DNA of 64,000 bases from Enhydrobacter aerosaccus (GTDB taxonomy: Bacteria > Pseudomonadota > Alphaproteobacteria > Reyranellales > Reyranellaceae), in NCBI RefSeq assembly GCF_900167455.1, contig NZ_FUWJ01000008.1:185378-249377 (forward strand). Reading direction: 5' to 3'. How positions within the stretch are numbered: the first letter of the stretch is position 1; every line of letters begins with the position of its first letter. Below, one piece after another: positions 26,335 through 35,967 of the stretch. The translations under genes and the position numbers were made by a program. A model generated the notes under the pieces. The model had not been told where the DNA came from, did not search any database, and was given only the letters and a program-made list of their open reading frames with translations.

Positions 26335-26973
26335 ATGAGCGCAAATGAGAAAGAAGAATCAGAAATCCAGCTTGATGCGAGTAATGCCGCGGAACGCAAG
26401 ACCCTCTTGTGGGTACTCGGCATCAACTTCCTTCAAGTTATTGTCGCCGGGGCGGTGGGCGTCATCGCAGACTCGACTGGTCTACTAGGCGCCGCTCTGG
26501 ACAATTTGGCGGACGCCGGCGTGTATTTGGTCAGCATCTATGCCGTTGGGCGGGCGGTAGCGGCCAAGGCGCGCGCCGCACGCCTCTCCGGCGTCCTCTT
26601 GATCGTGTTGGGGCTGGCGCTGCTCCTGGAGGTTCTCCGACGTTTTTTCGTAGGCGCTGAGCCGATCGGCGTAGCCATGATTGTTACGGCCATCGCTAAC
26701 GCCGCGACCAATCTCGTTTGCTTGCGGCTGCTGCGAGCGCATCGGGACCAGGGCGTGCACTTGAAGGCGTCGTGGATTTTTACGACTAACGACATGCTGG
26801 CCAACGCTGGCATCGTTGTATCCGCCGCTGCAGTGATGTTCTTCGGATCTCCGCTTCCCGATCTGATCATCGGGCTGCTGGTTAGTGGAATCGTCGTCAA
26901 GGGCGGTTGGGACATTCTGAAGGAGGCTAGCAAGGCGCGAGGTCAGTCTTCCGCCGACGGACAACAACGGTGA
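26335..26973 (+). CDS. Cation diffusion facilitator-like transporter, membrane part only
   Basis: 212 residues with six predicted transmembrane segments and CDF-type features: ALDNLADAGVYLVS in TM2 and HLKASWIFTTNDMLANAGI in TM5. The normal Asp/His zinc site is altered (Asn and Asp in place of His/Asp), and the C-terminal cytoplasmic domain is absent, both usual for a short CDF-like subgroup seen near metal genes. Substrate is uncertain. It follows the Sco gene by 18 bases. Confidence 0.75.
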   Translation: MSANEKEESEIQLDASNAAERKTLLWVLGINFLQVIVAGAVGVIADSTGLLGAALDNLADAGVYLVSIYAVGRAVAAKARAARLSGVLLIVLGLALLLEVLRRFFVGAEPIGVAMIVTAIANAATNLVCLRLLRAHRDQGVHLKASWIFTTNDMLANAGIVVSAAAVMFFGSPLPDLIIGLLVSGIVVKGGWDILKEASKARGQSSADGQQR

Positions 26974-27620
26974 GATATGTCGCCCCTTGCACACGGGTGC
27001 CCGGCAAATGTAGGACGCAGCCACCAAGTGGCAGCCCAGCCAAAGAGACGCGCCGGCAACTAAGGACACGAAAATCGATTGTTGTCCGAAGTGCTGCGGC
27101 CTCTGGCTGGAATCGCGGCGAACCCGACAAGGTCGTCGATCATCGAGCGCAGCGCGAGCGAGGAGGTTCGGACCGCCCAGGTGCAGCCTGTGCGCCGGAA
27201 CCCGCGCCACAGCGGACGCAGCCTTATCCGTCCCAGGATCGAAGCCCGACCGGGTGGGCATGGCGGCACAACACTTGGGGATTTTTTGGTGTTCCTTCTC
27301 GCTAGATCTCCTCGACGAGGGACGTTGCTCCGGGCCTGGCGCAGCCAACAGGGCGCAGCGCCTTTCCCCTGAGCGCGAAGAACTGACCATGGGCTCATCA
27401 CATCCACGCGCGGCGCCACAAAAGCAGGCTCGTGCGCCTCTACCGTCTGCGGCTCCAGGCCATCCGCCATCCCGCCTCCAAATGTGGCGGGCCGCCGCCA
27501 TGTCCACGGAGTTGCCCGCAACATCCGCTGCGACGCAGTGCGCGCCTGCTCGCCAGGGTCGACCGCCCATGCATGCCATGAGCCACATTGATCGTTCAGA
27601 GTGACCGCATCCCTTGCTCC
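26974..27620. other. Gap without a supported gene
   Basis: About 650 bases with long open frames on the minus strand that are Arg/Ser/Cys-rich, overlap the CDF-like gene in antisense and resemble no family. I treat them as chance frames in GC-rich DNA. Confidence 0.5.
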
Positions 27621-28082
27621 TCATAGTCTTTGAGCGTGATTTCCACTCGGACCACTCTTCCATACGTTCGCTTGGCCACAAATCGCGCGACGCTCGGAAT
27701 CGTCATGAGTTTCCTTGCTTGCGTCATAGAGAATCCGCGCCAGCTTCGATCGTATGATCTGCGTTTGCGCCTTGCGGGGGTCATCGAACGTCTCCCGAAA
27801 CAGGCGGCCGATGTCGACTCTTCCGATCGCCGTATTGGATGCGTTGGCAAACAGCATTTCCTTCGGAATGAACTGTTCCGCCCTCACGCAACGCATAACA
27901 TCCATTCGCTCCGCCACTTCGATCCCAGTGCCCCGGAAGTCAATCAAGTACCCGCCTTCCCGAGGTTTAGGTGCTTGTTCGACAACGGTTGGCGCGAAGC
28001 CGTATCGCTGGAGCCAATAGGCCAAAGCCGGCCCCGCTATGCCTGCTCCCGAAATAAGGATGTCCCTGTTCTTGAGAGGCAT
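27621..28082 (-). pseudogene. N-terminal fragment of an FAD-dependent monooxygenase
   Basis: The frame from 28082 starts like a PHBH-type monooxygenase: DILISGAGIAGPALAYWLQR (FAD GxGxxG), VVEQAPKPREGGYLIDFRG and the Arg-containing LARILYD near residue 110. After about 120 residues similarity stops and a non-homologous tail follows, with related text in another frame. The GD and substrate domains are absent (whole enzymes have about 380-400 residues). A truncated, probably non-functional gene. Confidence 0.75.
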
Positions 28083-28133
28083 GCGCTAAAGCCTCGTTGG
28101 CCGGATTGCGATAAATGCGTGGGCAGGGCGCTG

Positions 28134-28349
28134 TTATCCGGCGCTTCTCCTCAGCCACGCGTAATAGATCAGCAGAACCATGATGATGGGCCATGCAACC
28201 ATGGCCGTCGTATTCAGGCCCGGCGTGTAAGTGATGCCGACGAGCGTCACCGGGAGCACGTCGCTCAATCCGAGCGCCCAGTGAAATACAGTTTGCATCG
28301 CAGCCACACCGGCGAAGAACTTCGCGAACTCTTTCATGATGTTCGTCAT
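28134..28349 (-). CDS. Small two-pass membrane protein
   Basis: 71 residues from ATG 28349, with GGAGGAAGG just upstream. Two hydrophobic segments (VAAMQTVFHWALGLSDVLPV; TTAMVAWPIIMVLLIYYAWL) are joined by a short loop (GITYTPGLN), and the end is basic. No family recognised. The good ribosome site and protein-like composition support it. Confidence 0.55.
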   Translation of the reverse strand: MTNIMKEFAKFFAGVAAMQTVFHWALGLSDVLPVTLVGITYTPGLNTTAMVAWPIIMVLLIYYAWLRRSAG

Positions 28350-28535
28350 AGGCCTTCCTCCGGCTCTGGTGCAAAGCGATGCCGTCATACCCGAAACCGC
28401 TCGACCTCACCTCGCGCAAGACGTTCAGGCAACTGTACATCCTGTAGCGATTGCAGGAGCAAGCGCCTAAACGGCACTAAGCGATGTTAGAGCACGGCAT
28501 TAGCATTGAGCTGGCCCGCGCCTGCTGTGCGCCCG

Positions 28536-28690
28536 GTGATTCTGTAGGGGCTCCGGGATTTATGATCTTCAAGGAGCAAGGAGAAACTTGGGACAGAGCT
28601 CGCGACAGCCAGGAGATACATGATGAAAGCTGATCACACGGCGATAAGCCGTTTCAAGCTCGCTGCGTTCCAAAGTCGACGGCTAGCCTT
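28536..28690 (+). pseudogene. Vestige of promoter and start of the P-type ATPase gene
   Basis: A MerR-type element with a damaged -35 (GTGATT), 19-base spacer and TATGAT stands at 28536-28566. About 55 bases on, ATGAAAGCTGAT (28623) begins a stretch that aligns base by base with the start of the ATPase gene at 30773 (GCTGAT, ACG/GCG, ATRAGC, TCAAGCTCGCTGCG, GACGGC). In the ATPase frame it reads SSLRSKVDG and then TAG. Only the first 25 codons remain. It is a decayed duplicate of the 5' end. Confidence 0.75.
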
Positions 28691-28875
28691 TATCCGGAGG
28701 CCATGGGCAGTCGTCGAAATTCAACGCAGTCGCAGCTCGTAGTAGCTGCCGACCGTAGGATCGCGAAAGATGAGTTGCGCGTCAAAATTTTCGTGGAGCC
28801 TCCGCCAGATGGCGGGGCACGGTCGGCGGTCCACAAAACGCCGAGCTGGCCGGTGAACTCAGGCAAGCTCCAGGT

Positions 28876-30223
28876 TCAGACGTTGGAGATGACGACGCGA
28901 TAGCCGCGCTCGAAGGCCTGGTCGATGTCGCGCTTGATCACCTCCGCATTGTGGTCCGCCGTCCAGTCGCGATGGCGGATGGCGCCGGCATCGAGGGCGA
29001 TCCATTTGAACTTGGGATCGGCCGCCGGCGCGGGCGCGATGGTGACGGCGCCGTCCCAGTCCCAAGTGCGGCTCCACAACGCATACTGCCACATGGTGAT
29101 GGGCTCGAAGCCCCAATAGACCCACACCGTCGATGCCGGCGGGAAGCGCTGCTCGAGTGCCGCCACGGCCTTCAGTGCCGCCGCATCACCGCCGCGAAAG
29201 CGTGCGAGCTGGCTCACATTCCAGGCGAGCGGCGCAAGCGAGAGCGCGGCGAGCACGATCGCGGCGCCGCGTGATTTCGTCAGCGACGCGCCCAGCAGCA
29301 GGCCCCACGCCACCGCGAGCCACGGCATGACGTTGAGCTGCATCTGCGGATCTTGGGGCTGGGAATAAAGATTCAGGACCTGCCCCGCACCCAGGGTGCC
29401 GAGGAAAACGACGCTGATGGTGCGCAGTCCTGGGTCGGCGCGCAGCGGCCACAAGAGGACGACGGCGGCCACGAGGCTGGCGGCCTGAAACAGCACTGAG
29501 ATGAAGAGCGGCTCAGCCGGTCGCCACACCCTTGCCGGTCCACAGCATGTCGTGCAGGCCGACAGCGCCGGCATGCCCACAGGAGCTGCACGACGCCCGA
29601 CACGATAAGGATCGACAGGATCAAGCTGCCGATCAATGCCAGCTGACGCATCCACCGCCCGTCCGACAGTGCGAGCGCGACGAGAAGCGCGGGCAGCGTG
29701 GGGAACATCAACCGCCATTCCACTAGCCAGCCCAAGGTGAAGATGCGCAGACCAACACGACGCGGCCGTGACTCGGCCGGTCGAACCACACGCCGGCCAG
29801 CGCCATGGCTCCCAGCATCAGCGTGTAGCCGGGCATGATGTCCTCACTGATCACCGAGAGCAGCAGCACGAACCCGCAGCCGAAGTGGAAGCAGGCCGCC
29901 AGCAGTGCGACACGTGCGCTGCCTGTCACGAAATGGATGAAGGCGCACACGATGACCGTGCAGAGGCTGGCGAAGAAGGCATTGAGATAGGCGAACTGCC
30001 GCCACGGCACGCCGCGCTCGATTCCCACCTAGTCCAGCAGGCGGCAGAGCGTGCCATGCAGTGGGAAAAGGAGGTAATTCGATGGATCAAGCGACGCGCG
30101 ACCGGGATCGGCGATCCAGGACTCGGCCTGGACGCTCTTGTACATGCCGTTGATGATGTGGGCGTTCTGCAGCCAGGCGATCAGGCTGCAGAGCATCACC
30201 GGGGAAAGCGTGAACGCGGGCAC
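28876..30223 (-). pseudogene. Broken polytopic membrane glycosyltransferase-like gene
   Basis: Minus-strand segments in several frames form one protein: AFTLSPVMLCSLIAWLQNAH with a TAG at 30029-30031, then in the same frame GIERGVPWRQFAYLNAFFAS, then a frameshift near 29725 (LGWLVEWRLMFPTLPALLVA), another near 29600 (LFISVLFQAASLVAAVVLLW and onward to VWVYWGFEPITMWQYALW, ERGYRVVISNV). The total, about 440 residues with many membrane helices and a soluble end, resembles integral-membrane glycosyltransferases. One stop and two frameshifts make it a pseudogene. Confidence 0.7.
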
Positions 30224-30683
30224 GAGATGCCAGGCTGGCGCGCTTTTGTCATTGTGAGGAATTGCTACATCCGTCCGAAAAGAGTCACCGCGCCTTCCGG
30301 GCCGGGCCGTAAGGCGGGTTGCCGCGCGGCGGGTCCCGATCGTCCGCCCGCCCGGTAGGTCGTGGTCTTGCTGTCGTAGGTGATCTTAATCTCGCCTTGA
30401 ACACTATCGCCCGCACGTGTTGTCGCAATATTTATGGTCGTTCTGCCATAGAGCTTCTCTTTCAATTTCAACGTGGCGACGAAACATGCTGACTTCGCAG
30501 CCGTTGTGCTAGCGAAGGGTCTCTCCCTCCCTCATGTAGCGTGCGATATCGGCTAGATCGCGCAAATGCCGGCAGGATCCGTTCAAAATGTGGGCAAGGC
30601 GCATTCCGGGCCCAAGATAAAAGTGCGAGTCCATTTGGGCCCTCGTTCCCGGACGAGCAGCTAGGGCTGGTTTGTCGAGATGC
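30224..30683. other. Gap, no supported gene
   Basis: It contains a 68-codon minus-strand frame (30265-30471, MKLKEKLYGRTTINIATTRA...) with no recognisable family, possibly a fragment. Otherwise nothing until the MerR-type promoter at 30684. Confidence 0.4.
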
Positions 30684-30714
30684 TTGATTCTGGAGTGACT
30701 ACAGGATGTATGGT
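30684..30714 (+). promoter_or_regulatory. MerR-type promoter of the four-repeat P-type ATPase
   Basis: TTGATT, 19-base spacer CTGGAGTGACTACAGGATG, TATGGT. The spacer holds a dyad (CTGGAGT/ACTACAG) like operators of PbrR, ZntR and CadR. The ATPase ATG is 59 bases downstream with AAGGAGA before it. Confidence 0.7.
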
Positions 30715-30772
30715 GGCCGGAAGGTAAGGAGAAGGCTCGGAGCCAAAGCCGACACATACCAAGGAGATAACA

Positions 30773-33700
30773 ATGTCTGCTGATGCCGCGACGATGAGCA
30801 CGTCAAGCTCGCTGCGCTTCAAGGTTGACGGCCTGGACTGCCAAAATGAGGTTCGTGCACTTCGTGCCGCCGTGGGGCCAATCGTTGGCGGCGACGACAA
30901 GTTGTCCTTCAGTACCCAAGCTGGTGTTATGGAAGTGGCATGCGAGGACGCCGCGACAGTCGATGACATCCAGCGGGCGGTCGCGACGACCGGCATGCAG
31001 GCGCATCTACTGCGCGAGCCTAACCAGCAGCCTGCATTGCTGTTTCGGGTCGAAGGGCTCGACTGCAAGAACGAAGTCGCCACGCTCAAGCGTGAGGTTG
31101 GTCCGCTAGTTGGGAACGAAGCCTGGCTGTCGTTCGATACGGCCAAGGGGCTCATGACGGTCGCGCCGCAAGGGCAGGCGACAGTCGAAGACATCGTCGG
31201 CCGCGTCGGTCCGACTGGAATGCGTGCTTTACTTGTTGAGGACGGCACGGCAGAAACGTTGCTTTTCCGCGTCGACGGCCTCGACTGCAAGAACGAGGTG
31301 GCCGCGCTCACGCGTGAACTGGGTCCACTCGTGGGCGAGGACAAGCTCGCTTTCGACACGGCGCAAGGCATGATGACCGTGGCTGCCCAAAGCCGGGCGG
31401 CGCCTGACGCGATCCAGGAAGCCGTGGCACGAACGGGCATGCGCGCGGAGCCCTGGTCGCCGCCAGCAATTTCGCCCGGCACGGACGATCCCGCCGAAGC
31501 GCCTGGCGGTCCTGCATCCGGCGCTGCTGCGGAGGTGCAGGATGCACTCACGCCACCCCTCCCGACCCGCTTCGCCGGCCAAGTTGTGTTTCGCATTCAC
31601 GGCATGGACTGTGCCGACGAAATCGCGGCCCTGAAGCGCGAGGTTGGGCCGCTGGTCGGCGAGGATAAGCTTGCCTTCGATCTTCTCAACGGCCGCATGT
31701 CGATCGACATGGCGCCGGATGCGACACTCGAATCAAGAATCGAGAAGGCCGTCGCGCGCGCTGGACTGCGTGCCGAGCCCTGGGTTGAAGGCGGAACCAG
31801 CGAAGCCGCGCAGGCCGAAGAGCGCCGCAGGCGGATGCAGTCGTGGCTGACGACCACGAGCGGCGTGTTCACGGCGCTGGGCTTTGCGATCCATGCTTGG
31901 CTGGGTGGCGGCGTCATCGCGGCGTTCGAGGCGGGTGAACACGGCTCGGGGTCGACTCCGCTGCCGAGCATGGCGCTGTACACACTCGCAGTACTCGGCG
32001 CGGCACGCTACGTCGCGCCCAAGGCTTGGCTCGCCGCCAAGCGTCTTCGTCCCGACATGAATCTGCTGATGATGGTTGCGGTCGCGGGCGCCATTGGCAT
32101 CGGCGCCTGGTTTGAGGCTGCCACGGTTTCGTTCTTCTTCGCGCTGGCGCTGGCGCTTGAGGCTTGGAGCCTTGGTCGCGCGCGCCGCGCGGTTGCCGCC
32201 CTCATGGAACTCGCGCCGCCCACAGCCCGCGTCAAGCTCGAAGACGGCTCCGAGCGCGATGTCCCGGCGGCCGAGGTTCGGGTCGGCATGCACATCATCG
32301 TCCGACCAGGAGACAAGGTACCGCTCGACGGCCGGATTGCCGCCGGGGAAAGCGAGGTCAATCAGGCGCCGATCACCGGTGAAAGTGTCCCCGTATTGAA
32401 GGCGGCGGGAGACGAAGTCTTTGCCGGCACCATCAACGGCGAGGGTGCCCTCGATGTTGTGACCACCAAAGCGGCAAACGACACGACACTCGCCCAGATC
32501 ATCCGGATGGTCGGCTCGGCGCAGAGTCGACGTGCGCCCAGTGAGCAGTGGGTGGAGAAGTTCGCTCGCATCTACACGCCCGTCGTGATGGCGCTTGCCA
32601 TCGCAATCTTTCTGGCTCCGCCCCTGCTCCTGGGCGGTGCCTGGGACGTCTGGTTCTACCGCGCGCTAGTGCTCCTCGTGATCGCCTGCCCCTGCGCCCT
32701 CGTGATTTCGACGCCAGTAACCATCGTGGCGGCCCTTGCCGGCGCAGCGAAACAGGGTGTCCTTGTGAAGGGCGGCACCCACCTCGAGACGCCCGCGCAC
32801 CTAAAGGCCATTGCCATGGACAAGACCGGCACGCTCACTGAAGGGCGGCCCCAGGTCGTCGAGATCGTACCGCTCGGCGGCCGCAACGAAGCCGACGTAC
32901 TCGGCTTGGCCGCGGCCCTGGAGGCGCGCAGCGGGCATCCAATCGCGCGCGCCATCATGGCGAAGGCCATCGAGTTGAGGATCGATGCCGAACCCGCCGA
33001 GGCCGTCCAAGCCATCGCGGGCCGAGGCGTCACCGGGCGAGTGGCCGGTCGCGAGACATGGCTCGGCTCACGCCGCTACCTTGCGGAGCGAGGCATCAGC
33101 TCAGACGCAGTCCTGCAGCAGGCCGATGGACTTTCAAGTGCCGGTCGCACCATCGTAGGGGTTGGCGATGGTCAGGAAGTCTGGGGCCTCGTGGCCGTTG
33201 CCGATTCCGTCAGGCCGGAAGCGAAGGGCATCGTTACGGCGCTTCACAGCGCCGGCATCAAGCACGTCGTGATGCTCACGGGTGACAACCGGGCGACGGC
33301 AGAAGCGATTGCCAAGCAGACAGGTATCGACGAGGTCCGGGCGGAGCTTCTACCGGCCGACAAAGTGGCGGCGGTCGAGGATTTGGTGAAGCGCTACGGC
33401 TCCGTTGCCATGGTCGGCGACGGCGTCAACGATGCTCCCGCGATGGGGCGTGCCAATCTCGGCATCGCTATGGGCGCCATGGGCAGCGACGCCGCCATTG
33501 AAACGGCCGACGTGGCGCTCATGTCTGACGATCTCTCGAAGCTTCCTTGGCTGGTGCGCCATTCGCACGCGACTCTGGCCGTGATCAGGCAGAACGTTGC
33601 GTTTTCCATTGCCGTGAAGCTCGTGTTCACAGCACTGACGGTGATTGGCCTCGCTTCGCTATGGGGTGCCATCGCGGCCGATGTCGGTGCATCACTGCTG

Positions 33701-33835
33701 GTCGTTCTCAACGGCCTGCGCCTACTGAACCGTGGTCAGACGGGCACTCAACAGGGCGGGCCTTCCGGCGGACTTGGCGTTCCGGCGCACCGGCGCCCGC
33801 CCCTGGCAATCGCCCCGAAGGCGTCCCCGGCGTAG
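30773..33835 (+). CDS. P1B-type Zn/Cd/Pb-exporting ATPase with four N-terminal metal-domain repeats
   Basis: 1020 residues, long for the family (about 700-850). Four HMA-like repeats each carry one Cys instead of CxxC: GLDCQNE (Cys23), GLDCKNE (Cys98), GLDCKNE (Cys172), GMDCADE (Cys280). The core follows: TGES, CPC (IACPCALVIS, about residue 638), DKTGT (about 683), SGHPIARA, GDGVNDAPA. The last membrane segment has AADVGASLLVVLNGLRLL, the Asp pattern of ZntA-type (P1B-2) pumps for Zn, Cd and Pb. With lspA- and uppP-like genes next to it the set matches pbrA-pbrC-pbrB of lead resistance. MerR control is indicated by the upstream promoter. Confidence 0.93.
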   Translation: MSADAATMSTSSSLRFKVDGLDCQNEVRALRAAVGPIVGGDDKLSFSTQAGVMEVACEDAATVDDIQRAVATTGMQAHLLREPNQQPALLFRVEGLDCKNEVATLKREVGPLVGNEAWLSFDTAKGLMTVAPQGQATVEDIVGRVGPTGMRALLVEDGTAETLLFRVDGLDCKNEVAALTRELGPLVGEDKLAFDTAQGMMTVAAQSRAAPDAIQEAVARTGMRAEPWSPPAISPGTDDPAEAPGGPASGAAAEVQDALTPPLPTRFAGQVVFRIHGMDCADEIAALKREVGPLVGEDKLAFDLLNGRMSIDMAPDATLESRIEKAVARAGLRAEPWVEGGTSEAAQAEERRRRMQSWLTTTSGVFTALGFAIHAWLGGGVIAAFEAGEHGSGSTPLPSMALYTLAVLGAARYVAPKAWLAAKRLRPDMNLLMMVAVAGAIGIGAWFEAATVSFFFALALALEAWSLGRARRAVAALMELAPPTARVKLEDGSERDVPAAEVRVGMHIIVRPGDKVPLDGRIAAGESEVNQAPITGESVPVLKAAGDEVFAGTINGEGALDVVTTKAANDTTLAQIIRMVGSAQSRRAPSEQWVEKFARIYTPVVMALAIAIFLAPPLLLGGAWDVWFYRALVLLVIACPCALVISTPVTIVAALAGAAKQGVLVKGGTHLETPAHLKAIAMDKTGTLTEGRPQVVEIVPLGGRNEADVLGLAAALEARSGHPIARAIMAKAIELRIDAEPAEAVQAIAGRGVTGRVAGRETWLGSRRYLAERGISSDAVLQQADGLSSAGRTIVGVGDGQEVWGLVAVADSVRPEAKGIVTALHSAGIKHVVMLTGDNRATAEAIAKQTGIDEVRAELLPADKVAAVEDLVKRYGSVAMVGDGVNDAPAMGRANLGIAMGAMGSDAAIETADVALMSDDLSKLPWLVRHSHATLAVIRQNVAFSIAVKLVFTALTVIGLASLWGAIAADVGASLLVVLNGLRLLNRGQTGTQQGGPSGGLGVPAHRRPPLAIAPKASPA

Positions 33836-33896
33836 CGGCCGCTCCCAGCGATGCGCCGGTCTCGGAGAACCGCATGAAGAATGAGGCTTCAGTATC

Positions 33897-34415
33897 GTGG
33901 CGAACCCAAGATTGATTCGACGCGCTGCATTGGCCGGCAGTGCCCTAGCTGCCGCCTTTGCGGTTGATTTCATCACGAAATATCTGATTCTAAACGTTAT
34001 AATGGTGCCGCCGCGCACGATCGAGATCGCGCCATTTTTCAATCTCACGCTCGGTTTTAATCCGGGCGTCAGCTTCGGAATGTTCGGCGATTTCTTTGTG
34101 AAGCGACCTTTGTTCCTCGCCGGGATGACAGGCTCGATCGCGGCAGGCCTCTTCATCTTGGCCGTGCGAACCACAAAACGCATCGATACGTTCGCCTTCG
34201 GCCTCATTGCCGGCGGTGCTGTAGGCAACGTGGTGGACCGGGTGCGTCGGGGTGCCGTAACCGATTTCCTCGATTTCCACGTCGGCGATTGGCACTGGCC
34301 GGCCTTCAATATGGCGGACGTGATGATAGTTGTCGGTGTCGTCCTGTTGATCACTGGCTCGCTTTGGCCAACGAGGTCGATTCAGGAGGGCTTTGATCGA
34401 ACAGAGACCCGCTGA
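33897..34415 (+). CDS. lspA: Signal peptidase II (PbrC-like lipoprotein signal peptidase)
   Basis: 172 residues with four transmembrane segments and the aspartic protease motifs of LspA: GGAVGNVVDRVRRGAVTDFLDF (first Asp) and WPAFNMADVMIVVG (second Asp), plus FNPGVSFGMF. GTG start at 33897. It removes signal peptides from prolipoproteins. A second, metal-linked copy is typical of pbr operons, where PbrC processes a lead-binding lipoprotein. Here it follows the ATPase by about 60 bases. Confidence 0.92.
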   Translation: MANPRLIRRAALAGSALAAAFAVDFITKYLILNVIMVPPRTIEIAPFFNLTLGFNPGVSFGMFGDFFVKRPLFLAGMTGSIAAGLFILAVRTTKRIDTFAFGLIAGGAVGNVVDRVRRGAVTDFLDFHVGDWHWPAFNMADVMIVVGVVLLITGSLWPTRSIQEGFDRTETR

Positions 34416-34883
34416 ATGAGACGATGACGATCCGATGTCTTGACCGGGGCCGGTCGGTTTCTCGTATACCGCTCGGGACGGTGGCGCGTGAGGAGAATCT
34501 TCCTGACGGCCGCGCAGTCGTTCTTTGGCACCATGCTCTTCCTGACACTGCGGTTCGATCTCTGGAAGGCGTTCGCCCTGCCAAGCCTGTTCCTCATCCA
34601 GTTCTTCCCAACAGGTTTGGATCTGTTGGCATCTCGGTCGCGGTGATGGGCTGTTGAGGAACGATATGGGCAAGCATGTCCCTCCGACAGGCTCCACTGG
34701 ACCAGCGAATTTTGCCGCTGGCACGCTATCACGCGAAGCGTGGGGTGAAGGTGTCTACGGTTTCTTTCAACGAAAATCGCGCGGTCGCGTCAGCTGCCGC
34801 TGATCGGTCGGCACATTGGCCGCGCAGCCTGGCGCTCGTCCTTCACACATTCGGGCCGCCTTTCGCCAATCAGAGGAGCCAGC
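34416..34883. other. Gap with a possible transporter tail fragment
   Basis: A 68-codon plus-strand frame (34440-34646) reads RRIFLTAAQSFFGTMLFLTL and KAFALPSLFLIQFFPTGLDL, two membrane-like helices resembling the end of a cation exchanger or similar transporter, without a start region. I regard it as a remnant. The rest shows nothing. Confidence 0.35.
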
Positions 34884-35756
34884 ATGACTGAAGCGTGTAC
34901 CCAGGGCGTCGACACCGGATTCGTGGCGTTGGGCTATGCAAAGGTCGCCGTATTGGGCGTCGTGCAAGGAATCACCGAGCTCCTGCCAATCTCCTCGACA
35001 GCGCACATGCGGATCGTGCCGGCACTGCTCGGTTGGCAAGATCCCGGCTCCGCGTTCTCAGCCGCCATGCAGCTCGCAGCACTAGCTGCCGTCGTCAGCT
35101 ATTTTTGGAGCGACGTGAGGCAGTTGGCCACGAATTCTTTCCACGCCGTGGCGCGTCGGGATTTCCGGGACCGACATTTCCGCTTCTCCGTTTGGATTAT
35201 CCTTGCGACGATCCCGATCGGCGTGGCAGGTCTGTCTCTGTCGGCGGTGCTGAACGCCTGCGGTTCCCCGTTGCGGACCCTCACAGTGATCGGCTGGGCG
35301 TGCATCGTCATGGCCATTCTCCTCGCGCTCGCGGAGCTTTATGCCCGGCATAGACGGACGCTAGAGAATGTATCGGTCATCGATGCAATGATCGTGGGCA
35401 TCGCTCAGGTCGGGGCCCTGATCCCGGGAGTGTCGCGCTCCGGCTCGACTTTGACCGCCGCGCTGGCGCTCGGTTTCAAACGAGAAGAGGCGGCTCGATT
35501 CTCGTTCCTCCTTGGCTTGCCGGCAATCACTTTGGCGGGTCTCAAGGAACTGTGGGAGCTTCACAAAGTCCAGCTGTCTCTCGACGGCTGGTCCATCCTT
35601 CTTGTCGGTCTAGTGGTAGGCTCTGTCTCGGCCTTCTTCGCGATTTGGGGACTGATGCGCGTGCTCGAGCGTTTCTCGGCGTGGCCCTTCGTGATCTATC
35701 GTGGCGTGCTCGGTGTCTTTCTCATCTCCGCCGTTGCATTGGGTCGATTCACTTGA
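34884..35756 (+). CDS. uppP: Undecaprenyl-diphosphatase (PbrB/BacA-like)
   Basis: 290 residues with eight or so membrane segments and both family motifs: GVVQGITELLPISSTAHM (Glu/Ser) and PGVSRSGSTLTAALALG (PGxSRSGST). AGAGGAG precedes the ATG. The enzyme releases phosphate from undecaprenyl diphosphate in the periplasm; in pbr systems PbrB supplies phosphate to trap exported Pb(II). The neighbouring ATPase and lspA support this reading over a housekeeping copy. Confidence 0.93.
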   Translation: MTEACTQGVDTGFVALGYAKVAVLGVVQGITELLPISSTAHMRIVPALLGWQDPGSAFSAAMQLAALAAVVSYFWSDVRQLATNSFHAVARRDFRDRHFRFSVWIILATIPIGVAGLSLSAVLNACGSPLRTLTVIGWACIVMAILLALAELYARHRRTLENVSVIDAMIVGIAQVGALIPGVSRSGSTLTAALALGFKREEAARFSFLLGLPAITLAGLKELWELHKVQLSLDGWSILLVGLVVGSVSAFFAIWGLMRVLERFSAWPFVIYRGVLGVFLISAVALGRFT

Positions 35757-35967
35757 GTCCAAACATTTGGAGTGTCGCATGAGTGAGCGCCGGGACCAAT
35801 CCTGCGCGATTGATCTCCCCACGCGCGGTCGAAACTTGTTTCTGCCAAACCGTCAAGTCGAGTGCCAAACTGGGTGCCCGTTTAGGTCGGTTCACAGGGG
35901 CTTGTCGTTTGTTTCTGGTTCACATCTGGCCGCAATTTGGATTTCCGTCGTTAATCGAGGATATACC

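Noticed and set aside
26485-27681. Long minus-strand open frame of 398 codons
   Set aside because: It overlaps the CDF-like gene in antisense, is Arg/Ser/Cys-rich with no domain, and has no ribosome site.
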